DNA of 64,000 nt from Azorinus chamasolen (Eukaryota; Mollusca; Bivalvia; Cardiida; Solecurtidae), in the NCBI GenBank assembly GCA_963576725.1, contig OY755240.1, positions 16,904,440 through 16,968,439 on the forward strand. The letters run 5' to 3'. The translations under genes and the position numbers were made by a program. The notes under the pieces were generated by a model. It was not told the origin of the DNA and did not search any database. It saw only the letters and a program-made list of their open reading frames with translations. Numbering within the stretch: position 1 is the first letter of the stretch; each line of letters begins with the position of its first letter. Shown piece by piece: positions 20,409 to 31,050 of the stretch.

Positions 20409-20747
20409 TATTTTGATTAGAACGATAAGGTGTTTTGTATTAAACTCAAATGGCATGTGTCTGCACATTTTGTTCATGCAAGAAGGTCATTAACGTCAAC
20501 TGAATGCCTTTATCGTAAAACATCCCTTTGTGTCAAGAGACTTGGAAGTTGTAATGAAGCTGTCAAACAAATGAATGATGTATGCGCACACGACAACTGG
20601 ATAAAGAATTTAACTAGCGTGTAAAACTAGCATCGACTTTGTTATTCTCTGGTGGCCCCTCTTACTAAAGATTGTACGGGTGCAATTATCGTATGTTGTA
20701 ATATATGATGATTGCAACTTCAAACTTTCTGCCAGATGAAGGTAGTC
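20409..20747. other. Unassigned; 64-codon frame at 20430
   Basis: A plus-strand frame (20430-20624) has no recognised domain or splice context. No repeat hallmarks. Confidence 0.25.
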
Positions 20748-20962
20748 TTAACCGTTTCCTTCATATAAACGCTTTTTCATGCATTTGCAAACAGAGTAGA
20801 CCCAGATCAGACGGCTCCTATATGGAATTAAATGAATATGTTTCCTTACTTTACAAAAGGGCCACAATGGTCCGCCTTCCTTATTTCATCATAACTATTT
20901 TTTCCATGAATATTCAGTAGGTATTGAAACTTGGAATAAATATAGAACATGGGAAGGGTTAA
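20748..20962 (-). mobile_element. TTAA-K MITE, half hairpin
   Basis: TTAACCGTTTCCTTCATATAA to GAACATGGGAAGGGTTAA. The hairpin stops at its midpoint (CAGACGGCTCCTATA) and the second arm is missing. Confidence 0.82.
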
Positions 20963-21189
20963 CCTTTACCCTGATGAATATACATGTAGGAAATAATGAC
21001 GATTATTTTGTACAATGGCATATGGACACAGGACATTTTGACTCATGCAAAAGCTGTAGAATCAGATCTATACTGCACCATAAGCAAACAGAGCAGACCC
21101 TGATCAGACGGCTCCTATATGAGCCGTCTGATCTGGGTCTACTCTGTTTGCAGATGCACGAGAAAGCGCTTACATAAGGTAAAGGGTTA
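20959..21189 (-). mobile_element. TTAA-G MITE
   Basis: It shares TTAA 20959-20962 with the K element. Contains ATGAATATACATGTAGGAAATAATGACG and the core GCAAACAGAGCAGACCCTGA centred on GGCTCCTATATGAGCC. The right end is GGTAAAGGGTTAC (TTAA mutated). Confidence 0.88.
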
Positions 21190-21547
21190 CAGGTTGTAAA
21201 CTATAAAGTGCGATAATTTACACTATCTGAGTAATATGTGGGATTGTCGTAAAGCAGGGTATGCGAATATTTTGGTCGTTCTATTTATAGTAACATATAC
21301 TTTATTAGAGAATTCTACACATGACATCGTCATAATATAAATACAAAATATATTTAAAAACAATTGTAAAGCATAAACAATATCAAAACATTTCGATTTT
21401 AAGACGGACCCCTGTTCATGGGTTACCTATAGTGTTAGCCATATTGTTTACATTGCATCGCCATGTAGGTTGTAATGATCCAGGTGTTATAAAAACAAAT
21501 TTACACGCTGCAATTTTATTTAACAAATATATATGCATTTCTGCAAT
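21190..21547. other. No supported feature
   Basis: AT-rich, no hairpin, terminus or exon recognised. Confidence 0.4.
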
Positions 21548-21786
21548 AATAACCAATACATTTAAACGCATTTCTTCGCCTTGGCGAATGTAGTAGACCC
21601 AGATCAGACCACTCCTGTAGGATGTAGGATCCGTCTGATCAGGTTCTGTTCTTTGTTATTGTAAGATAATACAAATATCAGTATACTGTTTCTGCTATGC
21701 CAAAAAGATGCCTGTATACATGTATCATTGTAAATATAATCTAATTAGTATTCGTGATGTGATGTACTCATGGAGTATAGGGCTTA
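21548..21786 (+). mobile_element. Decayed TTAA-G MITE
   Basis: AGTAGACCCAGATCAGACC...CCGTCTGATCAGGTTCTG with a duplicated GGATGTAGGATCC centre, then ATACTGTTTCTGCTATGCC and TACTCATGGAGTATAGGG. Terminal TTAA lost. Confidence 0.65.
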
Positions 21787-21816
21787 GAGTGGTCACATCA
21801 TAGGCTTAGGTGGATA
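21787..21816. repeat. IR-D right-arm fragment
   Basis: GAGTGGTCACATCATAGGCTT is the right half of the IR-D palindrome only. Confidence 0.5.
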
Positions 21817-21886
21817 AAAAAGGAGTCATTCTTAAAAATCGTTCATCTGGGACTCAGATATACTGTATATATGTTCACTATAAAAT

Positions 21887-22608
21887 GTTCGGGAAGAACA
21901 GGACATTGTGAAACTATTAACACACGGAATTAATATTGAACAGAACTGTTCTAAAGGTCATTTGCAGGACCAAACGCAGCCATTTGTATTGGATAGATGC
22001 AAATAGTGGAACAAGCAAGTCATAAGTAATGACAAGATAAAATACAAGTGTTCGTGTTGCAGCATGCCCTTATTGTTTCGCGGAATCCACCCTTTCGAAT
22101 GAATTGCATTTTATGTCAAATATACATAGCAATAAGCATGCAGTGCACACGATCAAGGCGTTTGCAGTTGTTTCATTATTCAGTTGTTCGAGAAGAACAA
22201 GACATTGTGTAACTTTTAACACACGGACTTAATGCTGAACAGAAATGCCCTAAAGGTCATTTGCAGGACCAAACGCAGCCATTTGTAATGGCTAAATGCA
22301 AATAGTGGAACAAGCAAGTTATAAGTAATGACAAGATAAAATACAAGTGTTCGTGTTGCAGCATGCCCTTATTGTTTCGCAGAAACTAACCTTTCGAATG
22401 AATTGCATTTTTATCAAATATACATAGCAATAAGCATGCAGTACACACATTTAAGGCGTTGCATTTGTTTCATTATTCGTGTTGCAGCATGCCCTTATTG
22501 CTTCGCGGAATCCAACCTTTCGAATGAATTGCATTTTTTGTCAAATATACATAGCAATAAGCATTTAGTGTACGCAATTAAGGCGTTGCAAATGTTTCGT
22601 TATTGGAA
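21887..22608 (+). repeat. 299-bp tandem duplication, about 2.4 units
   Basis: Unit 1 starts at GTTCGGGAAGAACAGGACA (21887) and unit 2 at GTTCGAGAAGAACAAGACA (22186). A partial third copy (22478-22608) repeats only TGTTGCAGCATGCCCTTATTG onward. Units carry scattered substitutions. Confidence 0.93.
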
Positions 22609-22641
22609 AACAATCTTACGTTTTGGTTTATAAGGGACACA

Positions 22642-22797
22642 AAGGCTTTTACAACAATCGCTAAATGCAGGATGAGCGTCAAGCAGAAAGCTCCTCTAGG
22701 AGCTTTCTGCATGACTTTCACCCTGCATTAAGCATCCACCTGCCTAAAATATCTAAATTGTTCTCTACTAAAAGTCCGATTTAGAAGGGTTTTACTG
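22642..22797 (+). mobile_element. TA-3 MITE, left-truncated
   Basis: The hairpin CTAAATGCAGGATGAGCGTC...GACTTTCACCCTGCATTAAGC is centred on AAGCTCCTCTAGGAGCTT. The right end TTAGAAGGGTTTTACTG is intact. Confidence 0.78.
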
Positions 22798-23379
22798 TTA
22801 ATGGTTAACACGTATTCTCGTTAATGCAATTCTGACAGATAATAGTAAAGATTATGATAACGTAATAAAATGCACATAAAATCAATGGATATCATTTCAG
22901 ATTAGTTCTGTTTATTGCAATTTATTCCGTCATTTAAGAAATATTAAAGCAAAAGCATATTTGGCAAATGCGTGCTTTCATATAGATATTATTTCAGTAG
23001 GCATCATAAAAGTAATGTTCGGTTAAAACAAAGACTGATAGTATCCCCATTATTTCTTATTGTCAATAAACCAAACTTAAATATAGTACTAGTCTATATG
23101 TTTGAAGTGGTTTATTGTAAAAACAGTCAAGCGTAATGGCCTTAATTATATATAAAACATGTGAAGAATGATAAACAAAATGGTTTACATTGTTAGGCTT
23201 ATGAAATCCATGAAAATACCTGCATTAGTATTATAACTTATAAATTATTTACTATAAATCTTTACCTTATAAATATTTATAGAAAATGTCACGATTTCAA
23301 ATACATGCATTAATTGAATTTGTTATAACGACCAGTGAATGAGGGAATTATTTGTTTGCAATTTCCGTGACGTAACTGT
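22798..23379. other. Unassigned AT-rich stretch
   Basis: Very AT-rich with no recognised structure. Confidence 0.4.
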
Positions 23380-23488
23380 AGGATCAGATTCTGCAAACAG
23401 GACAGACCCTGACCAGACAGCTCCTACAGTACATGTCTGGTTACACTGTTTTGAATTTACAGCCGCCACGGTCATGTATAAGGGTTAA
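23380..23488 (-). mobile_element. TTAA-G/K right part
   Basis: The core CTGCAAACAGGACAGACCCTG...GTCTGGTTACACTG ends with GTATAAGGGTTAA. The left terminus is not found. Confidence 0.55.
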
Positions 23489-23670
23489 AACTGGTGTTTG
23501 CAGTAATTTGTGTGTACTCGCTTTTTAATTATTCATTTTCAGGGCAAATCTATGGTGTAGAATATGCACTTTGCGACCATAGTAGACACACATCTTGCAG
23601 CTGCTGCAGATCTGATCGTACAGTTGTTAATATGGCAAATCAAACTTTACGCTGACTGTGATAGATATAC

Positions 23671-23892
23671 TTAACCGAATGCCTCTGAGGTGATTGTAAA
23701 TCCGGCCTCTTTGAATAAATCTACTGAAAAGAAGCTATACAAGAAAGAAGGGAAATACAGAATTGTGTAGTTTTGAAAACAATATGACAACTTGGGCATT
23801 TGCTTCATAGAATCAAATGCTCAATTAATCACAATTACCAAAATGACATTTACAGAGGCGTCAAAAGGCATCAATATGAGAGAATGTGTTAA
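23671..23892 (-). mobile_element. Decayed TTAA-A MITE
   Basis: TTAACCGAATGCCTCTGAGG to ATGAGAGAATGTGTTAA. Hairpin arms are heavily mutated (CATTTGCTTCATAGAATCAAATG). Its right TTAA (23889-23892) is shared with the next copy. Confidence 0.85.
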
Positions 23893-24117
23893 CCCATTCC
23901 CTCATATTGACGACTTTTGACGACTCTGTAAAAGTCACTTTGTGAAACCATTGTGATAAATAGAGCATTTGCTCCTAAAGGAGCAAATGCTCTATTTATC
24001 ACAATGGTTTCAAATTACAAAATTCTAAAAAAATACTTTTCTCTAGTTAATGCTCCTTTTCGGTAGATTTATTCAAAGAGATAGGATCTAAAAATAGCCT
24101 ATGAGGTAATGGGTTAA
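23889..24117 (+). mobile_element. TTAA-A MITE, well preserved
   Basis: TTAACCCATTCCCTCATATTG to GAGGTAATGGGTTAA. Centre GCTCCTAAAGGAGC. It lies in opposite orientation to, and shares a single TTAA with, the decayed copy. Confidence 0.95.
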
Positions 24118-24501
24118 TGTATACTTAAGGCTAACTGCATTGAGTAGTTTGTTATTCCCCAATCTCACTCATGGATTCCGTCGACTTGAACCCTTTTTGA
24201 GACATATAAATAACAACGCGATATGTCCGATGGTTGATGCTGCATAGAGCCGAACATATATTCTTATCTCGTCTGAGACATATACTTGCAGAATGATAAA
24301 TGAATGATCTGATAAAAGTTTAGATTTCACGTAACGGATTTATAAAACTGATGTGAAGTGACTGGATTTTTACCCTTATTTCAAGGCAATATTGAATTAC
24401 TATCAATTTGATTTTCAACTGCAAGTACGCGTAGTTCATATTCCACTCTATAAAACATAACTGAAATATTCGATCTGGGTCAAGACGAGGCCTTGAGTAT
24501 C
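24118..24501. other. No supported feature
   Basis: AT-rich with no recognised element. Confidence 0.35.
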
Positions 24502-24639
24502 TTAACGTAAGATTAAAGTAAAACAAAACGCTCCTATAGGAGCGTTCTGTTTTACTTTCGCCTTGCTTTAAGCAGCCACCGGCCCTAAATAACAACTAAT
24601 TAATGCAATTTTAGTGGCCGTTATAGAGAGGTTTTACTG
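24502..24639 (+). mobile_element. TA-1 MITE, left-truncated
   Basis: It starts within the left arm (TTAAAGTAAAACAAAACGC). Centre CGCTCCTATAGGAGCG, and the right end ATAGAGAGGTTTTACTG is complete. Confidence 0.82.
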
Positions 24640-24889
24640 GATGTCAAGGAATAAAACAGCTTCGTTATTCTATACATTTTATTGTCATCTTTACCTCATT
24701 TGTGTCAACGTCCTATTAATGCTCACTCGTTGTGGCTAATACTTAATATCTGGTCCACTTTCATTCTGGTGCAGTTCTGTCTACTTCTTATGTTATCAAG
24801 CCTTAGAAAAACTATTGGCCGTGTGCTGGGACCCTACTCGGCGTGTCATCTTGATCCGTACTGATACCTTAAGAATCGCCTATTTGTTT

Positions 24890-25287
24890 CCTTTGATGAA
24901 CCTGTCTTAAGCGGTCATTAGGAATAAGTCTAATTGTGGGTCTGTACGGCAGGTAGTTACTTAAGGCTTAGCAAAAGTAATGCACAAGCTTCTACAGGAT
25001 TTTTCTGCATTACTGTTGCCCTAAATTAAGCAACAATATATTTTAATGACCCATTCCCTCAAATTGACGACTTTTGACAACTCTGTAAATTTCACTTTGT
25101 GAAACCATTGTGATCAATAGAGCATTTGCTCCTTTAGGAGCAAATGCTCTATTGATCGCAATGGTTTCAAACTACAAAATTCTAAATCATTTCCTTTTCT
25201 CTAGTTAATGCTCCTTTTCGGTAAATTTATTCAAAGAGGTTGTATCTAAAAATAGCCTATGATGTAATGGGTTAAGACAGGTTCTAT
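24890..25287 (+). mobile_element. TA-4 element split by TTAA-A
   Basis: Left TIR GAACCTGTCTTAAGCGGTCA, core GGCAGGTAGTTACTTAAGGC...AAATTAAGCAAC. The right TIR resumes after the insert as TTAAGACAGGTTCTATG, so the insertion used the TTAA inside the TIR motif GCTTAAGACAGG. Confidence 0.65.
25047..25275 (+). mobile_element. TTAA-A MITE nested in TA-4, compensated arms
   Basis: CCCATTCCCTCAAATTGACG to GATGTAATGGGTTAA. The arms read TGATCAATAGAGC and GCTCTATTGATCG, where the family has ATAAATAG/CTATTTAT, so the change is mirrored. The left junction is slightly garbled (TTAATGACCC). Confidence 0.88.
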
Positions 25288-25838
25288 GTATACAAATACA
25301 TATCTTTATCTGAATTCCTCAAAACATTGCCAATCCTGTTACTGTTATCGACTTAACCAGGTCGTGCTTACAAAATAAATCATTATCTCTGTTACGTTAC
25401 AAAATGCTTGCACAATATAAGCAAATGGTTTTAAAAAATGACGAAGGTAATAAATTAAAATTTCTGCTTTTTGAGTCAGTGTCTGATACTTTATTCAAAA
25501 TGTTGGTGAATATTTCCCCGAGACCAGAGGGCTCCTAACGATTGCTTTACCAATTAACGTCAAATGTTTTAACCAGGATAAGTTTTTTTGCAGGAACCCT
25601 CAACACAAAGGGGTGGGATTTTGAAATATCCAGTTTGAATGAGTTTCAGTAACCAAAAGAGGAACCAATGAAAAATATGGGAGTACATAAATGGGTTAAG
25701 CCCAACTCTTAAACTGCCTAGTACACGCATCATAATCTCCGTCTTTTGGATGTGGTATTTACAAACATGCATATAGCCTGAGATATATTTTACTGTACTT
25801 TGAATTAAACGGGTTAAGTTCCGATTATGCTAGTTGTA
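25288..25838. other. Unassigned stretch
   Basis: AAATGGGTTAAGCCC (about 25690) and ACGGGTTAAG (about 25809) could be isolated TTAA-element ends; no hairpin accompanies them. Confidence 0.3.
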
Positions 25839-25840
25839 TA

Positions 25841-26050
25841 TAGTAAAACCTCTCTATAACGACCATTAAATTGTGTTAATTAATTGGTATTTACGGCAGG
25901 TGGTTGCTAAAAGCAATGTGAAAGTAAAACAGAACGCTCCTATAGGAGCGTTCTGTTTTACTTTCACCTTGCTACATGTATAAGCAGCCACCTGTCTTTA
26001 ACACAAAATACTAGATGTAATTTAGTGGTCATTATAGAGAGGTTTTACTG
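25841..26050 (+). mobile_element. TA-1 MITE
   Basis: TAGTAAAACCTCTCTATAACG to AGAGAGGTTTTACTG. Hairpin centre ACGCTCCTATAGGAGCGT; the right arm carries a short insertion (CTACATGTATAAGC). Confidence 0.9.
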
Positions 26051-26414
26051 TATTTACCAAATGTTTTACCAAATGAGCTTTCGGAGAGATGCGTTCGTTA
26101 GAAATTAGCGGCCACGATATTGAGGTATCTGGTGGAAATGCATTTCGGTGCACACAAATGCATTGCATTTCTTCCTGTTATAACTAGAAAACTATTCAAT
26201 CGGATGAAATTCGAACTAGAATAGAAACATTTTCTCTACGTTTTACATTAATCTTGCAAATTATGTATATAAGAGTTTCGGGTTCTAATAATGGACGAAA
26301 AGAACATTTGCTAAACTAATACATAATGACACTATCTTGCACAATAGGGACCTTCCCATTACATTGAGGAATGTTACGTTTTTAACCTTATCGTACTAAG
26401 ATATCTTACTGATA
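26051..26414. other. No supported feature
   Basis: AT-rich, nothing recognised. Confidence 0.35.
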
Positions 26415-26495
26415 TTTGCACACAGTTTAATAGCCAGATGAGATGCAGAATATTTGAGCGTCTCATCAATATCCAAGATCTTTGACACTTTATCA
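26415..26495. mobile_element. Degenerate TTAA-E core
   Basis: GCACACAGTTTAATAGCCAGATGAGATGC...GAGCGTCTCATCAATATCC keeps the E hairpin order; the centre is eroded. Confidence 0.4.
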
Positions 26496-26526
26496 ATAGT
26501 GTCTCAAAAGCTTGAACAAACCGGAA

Positions 26527-26684
26527 ATAAAAATACAATATGCATTATATCAAGATTTAAGATGACATCTCTTTTTTTCAGCATGACAAGAGTTAATTTT
26601 ACTTATGCAAAAATACAATATGCATTATATCAGGATTTAAGGAGACATCTCTTTTTTCATCATATGAGTTAATTTTACTAATGC
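26527..26684 (+). repeat. 79-bp tandem duplication
   Basis: AAAATACAATATGCATTATATC...GACATCTCTTTTTTTC...AGTTAATTTTACT appears twice, end to end, with a few differences. Confidence 0.93.
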
Positions 26685-26699
26685 AACAAAATATGTTTT

Positions 26700-26902
26700 C
26701 AGTGGAACCTCTTTAAACCGGACGTTAGATTTAATATAAATAACGGTATTGGAGACAGGTGGCAGCTACATGCAGGTTGAAAGTCATGCAGAAAACTCCT
26801 CTAGGAGCTTTCTGTGTGACTTTCACCCTGTATCAAGCAGCCACTTGCCTTAAAGTATCTAAATTCTTCCCTATTAGAATTCAAGTTTAGAAGGGTTTAT
26901 TG
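26700..26902 (+). mobile_element. TA-3 MITE
   Basis: CAGTGGAACCTCTTTAAACC to TTTAGAAGGGTTTATTG, followed by TA. Core arm ACAGGTGGCAGCTACATGCAGG, centre CTCCTCTAGGAGC. Confidence 0.85.
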
Positions 26903-26928
26903 TACATGTTATTTGGCACAGCGGCGGT

Positions 26929-27183
26929 ATACAGTAAATCCGCTATTATAACGACCATTCAACATATATCTAGTACTTTCCCTGTTGAATATTCACGTAA
27001 GAAATATCATGAATATTTATCAGCTGAATATTTATCATGTAAAATTTTCAACGAAATGTATGCTTTGACAAAAACCGTAGAATTAGATCTATACCATGCC
27101 ATAAGCAAACAAATGAGTTCTTGATCAGACGGCTCGTACTCTTTTTGCAAGGCGTGAAAAAGCAGTCATATGAATGAAGTGAT
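26929..27183 (-). mobile_element. Pogo-like left TIR next to a decayed TTAA-G element
   Basis: TACAGTAAATCCGCTATTATAACG is a TA-class left end. From about 26970 the sequence becomes G-type: TTGAATATTCACGTAAGAAATATCATG, CCGTAGAATTAGATCTATACC, and a half core GCAAACAAATGAGTTCTTGATCAGACGG. Confidence 0.5.
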
Positions 27184-27287
27184 TGATTCCTGCACTTTAA
27201 CTCTTACGCTGCAGCAGATTGCCGTTCGCAAGATGTGTCGTCTGTTTCGATTTAGTTTTGTTTGTTTTTCTTTAGAAATTATACCCA

Positions 27288-27356
27288 CAGCATCAAACAG
27301 TTTAGATCATTATGAGATACTAAGTTACCCGAAGTCTCATCTGGTATCAAACTCTT
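27288..27356. mobile_element. TTAA-E core
   Basis: AAACAGTTTAGATCATTATGAG...CGAAGTCTCATCTGGTATC; no ends preserved. Confidence 0.45.
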
Positions 27357-27394
27357 GGCCGGGTAATCTCAGATTGCAAATGCCAACGAACGAT

Positions 27395-27630
27395 TTAACA
27401 CATTTCTTTATATTGCCGCCTTTTGACGCCTCTGTAAAAGTTACTTTTTGAAACCATTGTAATAAATAGAGCATTAAAGTTTGCTCCATCGGAGCAAATG
27501 CTCTATTTATCGCATTGTTTTAAAAACTACACAGCCGTTAGAAAATATTTTTGCTAGTAAATGCTCCTTTTCAGTATATTTTGTCAAGTTGATTGGTTCT
27601 GAAAATAACCTATGGGGTAATGGATTTTAA
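27395..27630 (+). mobile_element. TTAA-A MITE
   Basis: TTAACACATTTCTTTATATTG to TATGGGGTAATGGATTTTAA. The left arm has an inserted AAAG (GAGCATTAAAGTTTGCTCC). Followed directly by CTTAATGCAGCACGTACG, a TA-class arm fragment (27631-27700). Confidence 0.85.
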
Positions 27631-27858
27631 CTTAATGCAGCACGTACGTTACACAGAAAGCTTCATGGGAAGCATGTATTTTATACCTGTAGGCCTCTGT
27701 GCTAATTCATTGAATCTTATCATGCTGAACAAATATATTTGCTAAAATTCTGATTTGTTTTATTGTTTTACAACTTCTAATTCGTAGAAGCGTTTGAGAA
27801 ACTGTAGGCCGAATGTCAAACAGTGTGGATCCTGATGAGATGCAGAGTCGGGTCTCGC

Positions 27859-28088
27859 TTAACCCATTACCTCATAGGCTATTTTTTAGATACAACCTCT
27901 TTGTTTAAATCTACCGAAAAGGAGCATTAATTAGAGAAACGGAAAAGTTTAGAATTTTGTAGTTTGAAACCATTGTGATTAATAGAGCATTTGCTCCTAT
28001 AGGAGCAAATGCTCTATTTATCACAATGGTTTCACAAAGTGTCTTTTAAAGAGTCGTCAAAAGTCGTCAATATGAAGAAATGGGTTAA
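27859..28088 (-). mobile_element. TTAA-A MITE, well preserved
   Basis: TTAA both ends; CCCATTACCTCATAGGC to TATGAAGAAATGGG. Perfect centre GCATTTGCTCCTATAGGAGC. A half E core (TGGATCCTGATGAGATGC) precedes it. Confidence 0.95.
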
Positions 28089-28384
28089 CACGATAAAAGA
28101 TAAATACTCCACCGAAGAGTGGTTCTACTGTACATTAATGCGTACAGTATACGTACTGCACCATTTCGGATAAATCATAATATTGACTGACGATAATTCA
28201 ACCTGACACGGTATACAAATACGAGACGAACAATTTATTATCGTAGCCGTAGGCAGAAATATAACTTTGCTATATTTAGTCTTTTTAACCCTTCTCGTGC
28301 GAGGTTAAGTTCGATTTGTCTGGTATTTGCATCCAGTAACACATAGTCTCATTATGATCCAATTTGTTTGACATTATGTCCAGA

Positions 28385-28580
28385 AGTCCAGATAAAATGT
28401 GTGCATGAGAACATTTTCAAGAATAACTTCTTTATTTCTCCACCAAACCCTATGTTTTGACCACTCTTTAAAATCGTCTCGAAGAGACGATTCTAAAGAG
28501 TGGTCACAACATAGGGTTTGGTGGAAAAATGACGATTTTAGTATTTTGATATTTTAGTATTGATTACGCACCTTTATCTG
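28385..28580. repeat. IR-D inverted repeat, well preserved
   Basis: The palindrome 28434-28532 runs ATTTCTCCACCAAACCCTAT to ATAGGGTTTGGTGGAAAAAT with centre GTCTCGAAGAGACG. Flanks are AAAACATTTTCAAGAAT-like and TGACGATTTTAGTATTTTG. Confidence 0.9.
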
Positions 28581-28745
28581 TTGCTCTGTGCTCGTAGTTT
28601 CTAAAACACTTTCAGGCAATTTGTTGTTAGAATACAAGCCATCATGAACAGAGTTTGAACAGACTTTGTTTGTTCAGTATGAATTAGAATATTGCGTTGC
28701 ATAATTAATTTTCATCCGAATGTCAAACAAATAACATTTGGACTA

Positions 28746-28948
28746 CAATAGAACCTACTTAAGTGGACAGTTTAAGATAGGTTTAAGTATGGTCAGAAAG
28801 GCCTGTGGTAATTTAATACAGGTCAAAAGTAATGCAGGAAACTCACATATGGGCTTTTTGTACTACTTTTGTCCTGCATTAAGCAACCACCTTCTTTTTA
28901 ATACTCCTATGTTCGATTAATGAATGGCCGCTTAGGACAGATTCTTTG
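28746..28948 (+). mobile_element. TA-4 MITE
   Basis: TA-flanked: CAATAGAACCTACTTAAGTGG to CCGCTTAGGACAGATTCTTTG. Core arms TTTAATACAGGTCAAAAGTAATGCAG / CTACTTTTGTCCTGCATTAAGC. Confidence 0.8.
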
Positions 28949-29054
28949 TACACCCAGTTCGATCAATGTTGTGAACAAAGTTACTCAGTCGTATCTATAT
29001 CCTATCTGGATCCAAACTGCTTGCAAGTTCGAGTCAGGTCGCGAATTATTGGCC

Positions 29055-29125
29055 GAATGGCAACCTGTTTGACCCCTGACGAGACACTGACTTATACGGC
29101 GTGTTATCTGGATTAAAACAGTTTT
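29055..29125. mobile_element. Degenerate TTAA-E core
   Basis: CAACCTGTTTGACCCCTGACGAGACAC...TATACGGCGTGTTATCTGG. Confidence 0.4.
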
Positions 29126-29289
29126 TCAAATATCTGTGTGACCGCACAGAGCTGGGTAACGGGTAATTCATTGCCTGTATGATGTAAAGTCACTTGTATT
29201 GGTATTAGAACGTTTCAGCCTTTTATGATAACGATTTTAGTACTTTTTCAAATCACGCATAGGTATCGTTGGTTGTCTTTGAGATAACA

Positions 29290-29518
29290 TTAACCCTTTC
29301 CCTCATATTGACGACTTTTGACGACTCTGTAAAAGTCACTTTGTGAAACCATTGTGATAAATAGAGCATTTGCTCCTATAGGAGCAAATGCTCTATTTAT
29401 CAAAATGGTTTCAAATTACAAAATACTAAAATTTTTCTTTTCTCTAGTTAATGCTTCTTTTCGGTAGATTTATTCAAAGTTGTTGTATCTAAAAATAGCC
29501 TTTGAGGTAATGGGTTAA
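29290..29518 (+). mobile_element. TTAA-A MITE, well preserved
   Basis: TTAACCCTTTCCCTCATATTG to GAGGTAATGGGTTAA, both TTAA intact, centre GCTCCTATAGGAGC. Confidence 0.95.
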
Positions 29519-30030
29519 ATATTCTTACCTATGCATTCAAAATATATATTCATAGTTTAAAAGCATATTGAAATAAAATATTTTCAAGAACAGCTAAAAA
29601 AGAGAATTTGAAAGGCGTAGATTGGTGGATTTATGGAGAAAAGGGTAACCCACATTTGCTGCATTTCTTTTCTATAAATTCTTGGCGCTGTATAGGTCAA
29701 TAGTGATTTTCGTAACAATTGGTGCGCCAATAATCAATGTTTATGAGATAATACCTGACACTAATATAACATTATTTCCAATCCAATTTCGAGTCCAATA
29801 TATTTTCTCTGGAAATGATTTAAGCACGAACGACGTGAAACAGTATTGCACTGGCCACATTATTAACATGTGTGTGTTTACGATGCAGTGAAATAGGTCA
29901 GTGCAGCAAAGTATAAAACCTGTTTTATAATTGGCATTAACGACATTTTCAAAGAGACGAGCTCAAAAAGAATTGAGGAAACACCTAGCCTCTAGTATTA
30001 GCCAATATATGCATTGTATTCCTAAACAAG
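29519..30030. other. Unassigned; 69-codon frame at 29682-29891
   Basis: The plus-strand frame (GAPIINVYEIIPDTNITLFP) has no family I recognise and no defensible splice context. Confidence 0.25.
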
Positions 30031-30032
30031 CG

Positions 30033-30110
30033 GCGTAGGCGTGTAGACCAAGATCAGAGGGTTCCCGCCGAAGCCAAGTGATCAGAATCTGCACTGTGTG
30101 TTTATATTGT
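30033..30110. mobile_element. TTAA-N-like core
   Basis: GGCGTGTAGACCAAGATCAGAGG...AGTGATCAGAATCTGCACTG; ends not identified. Confidence 0.4.
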
Positions 30111-30244
30111 CACGCAACATTTGTTCTATTGACTCTACACTTCTAATGAACATTATATTCGCTTACAATACATATAAGGGCTAGTCCACTTATATGTCCT
30201 AGATAAACTTAGGATCTTCCTAGGAACACGTCCATACAACCAGA

Positions 30245-30822
30245 ATTAACCAACTCTTTATCTGATGAATATGCATGTAAGAAATAATAATTCATAGTAG
30301 TACATGAACACATGATGTCTTGGCTATGGTCTATAGTGTAGAATCAGATATATACATACAGTGAACCCTCGTTACAACGGAGGTGTTTGTTTTCAGACAT
30401 TTTGCTGGTATAACGAGGTTGCCGTTATAACGAGTTTAAATATGAAAGGGACCATGTGGCCAGTTTTAAACTAGTACCGACAGGTGATCGCTTAATGAAG
30501 TACACAAGAAGTGCAAAAAGTGAGCTTTTTGCACTTCTTGTGTTCTGCATTAAGCGACCACCTGTTATTGGTATTGTACGTATTAATTCAATGGTTGTTT
30601 CAAAGACGTAGCGCTAATTTTGTTTCAAGGCATACTGTCGGTAAAACGAGGGTGCCATTGTAACGAATGCCGGTATAACGAGGGTTCACTGTATTATGCA
30701 TACATAAGCAAACAGATATCTGGCACTGACTAGACGGCTCCCAGAGGAGCTGTCCGTCGGAACTTGGTCTACTCTATTTGCAAAAGCTTCAACGAGCGTT
30801 TGTATCAAGATTAAATGGTTAA
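30245..30822 (-). mobile_element. TTAA-G element split by TA-6
   Basis: TTAACCAACTCTTTATCTGATG at left and AAGATTAAATGGTTAA at right. GTGTAGAATCAGATATATACA is followed by the TA-6 insert, then CATACATAAGCAAACAGATATC and the hairpin (GGCTCCCAGAGGAGCTG). Confidence 0.8.
30359..30691 (+). mobile_element. TA-6 MITE, 333 bp
   Basis: TA-flanked with long termini CAGTGAACCCTCGTTACAAC and TATAACGAGGGTTCACTG. The central hairpin CAGGTGATCGCTTAATGAAG...TCTGCATTAAGCGACCACCTG is centred on AAAAAGTGAGCTTTTT. Pogo/Tigger style. Inserted cleanly at a TA in a TTAA-G element. Confidence 0.93.
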
Positions 30823-31050
30823 TTTACAGAACATTCCATTTTAACTCTCACCCAGTCATCACAATCCTAAAAGCAACCATCGATTGTATTTGTTTAATAA
30901 GACAGTTCCTTTGAACATTCCTTTTGATGACAAATGAAGTCTTTTAAATAGGTAACTTTGTTCTTACGCGAGTATTGTCGTAACAAGTAACATATTTCGC
31001 CAATCATACAATACGTACCACTCTCATTAGTCTATGAGCCTCGGTTTCCA

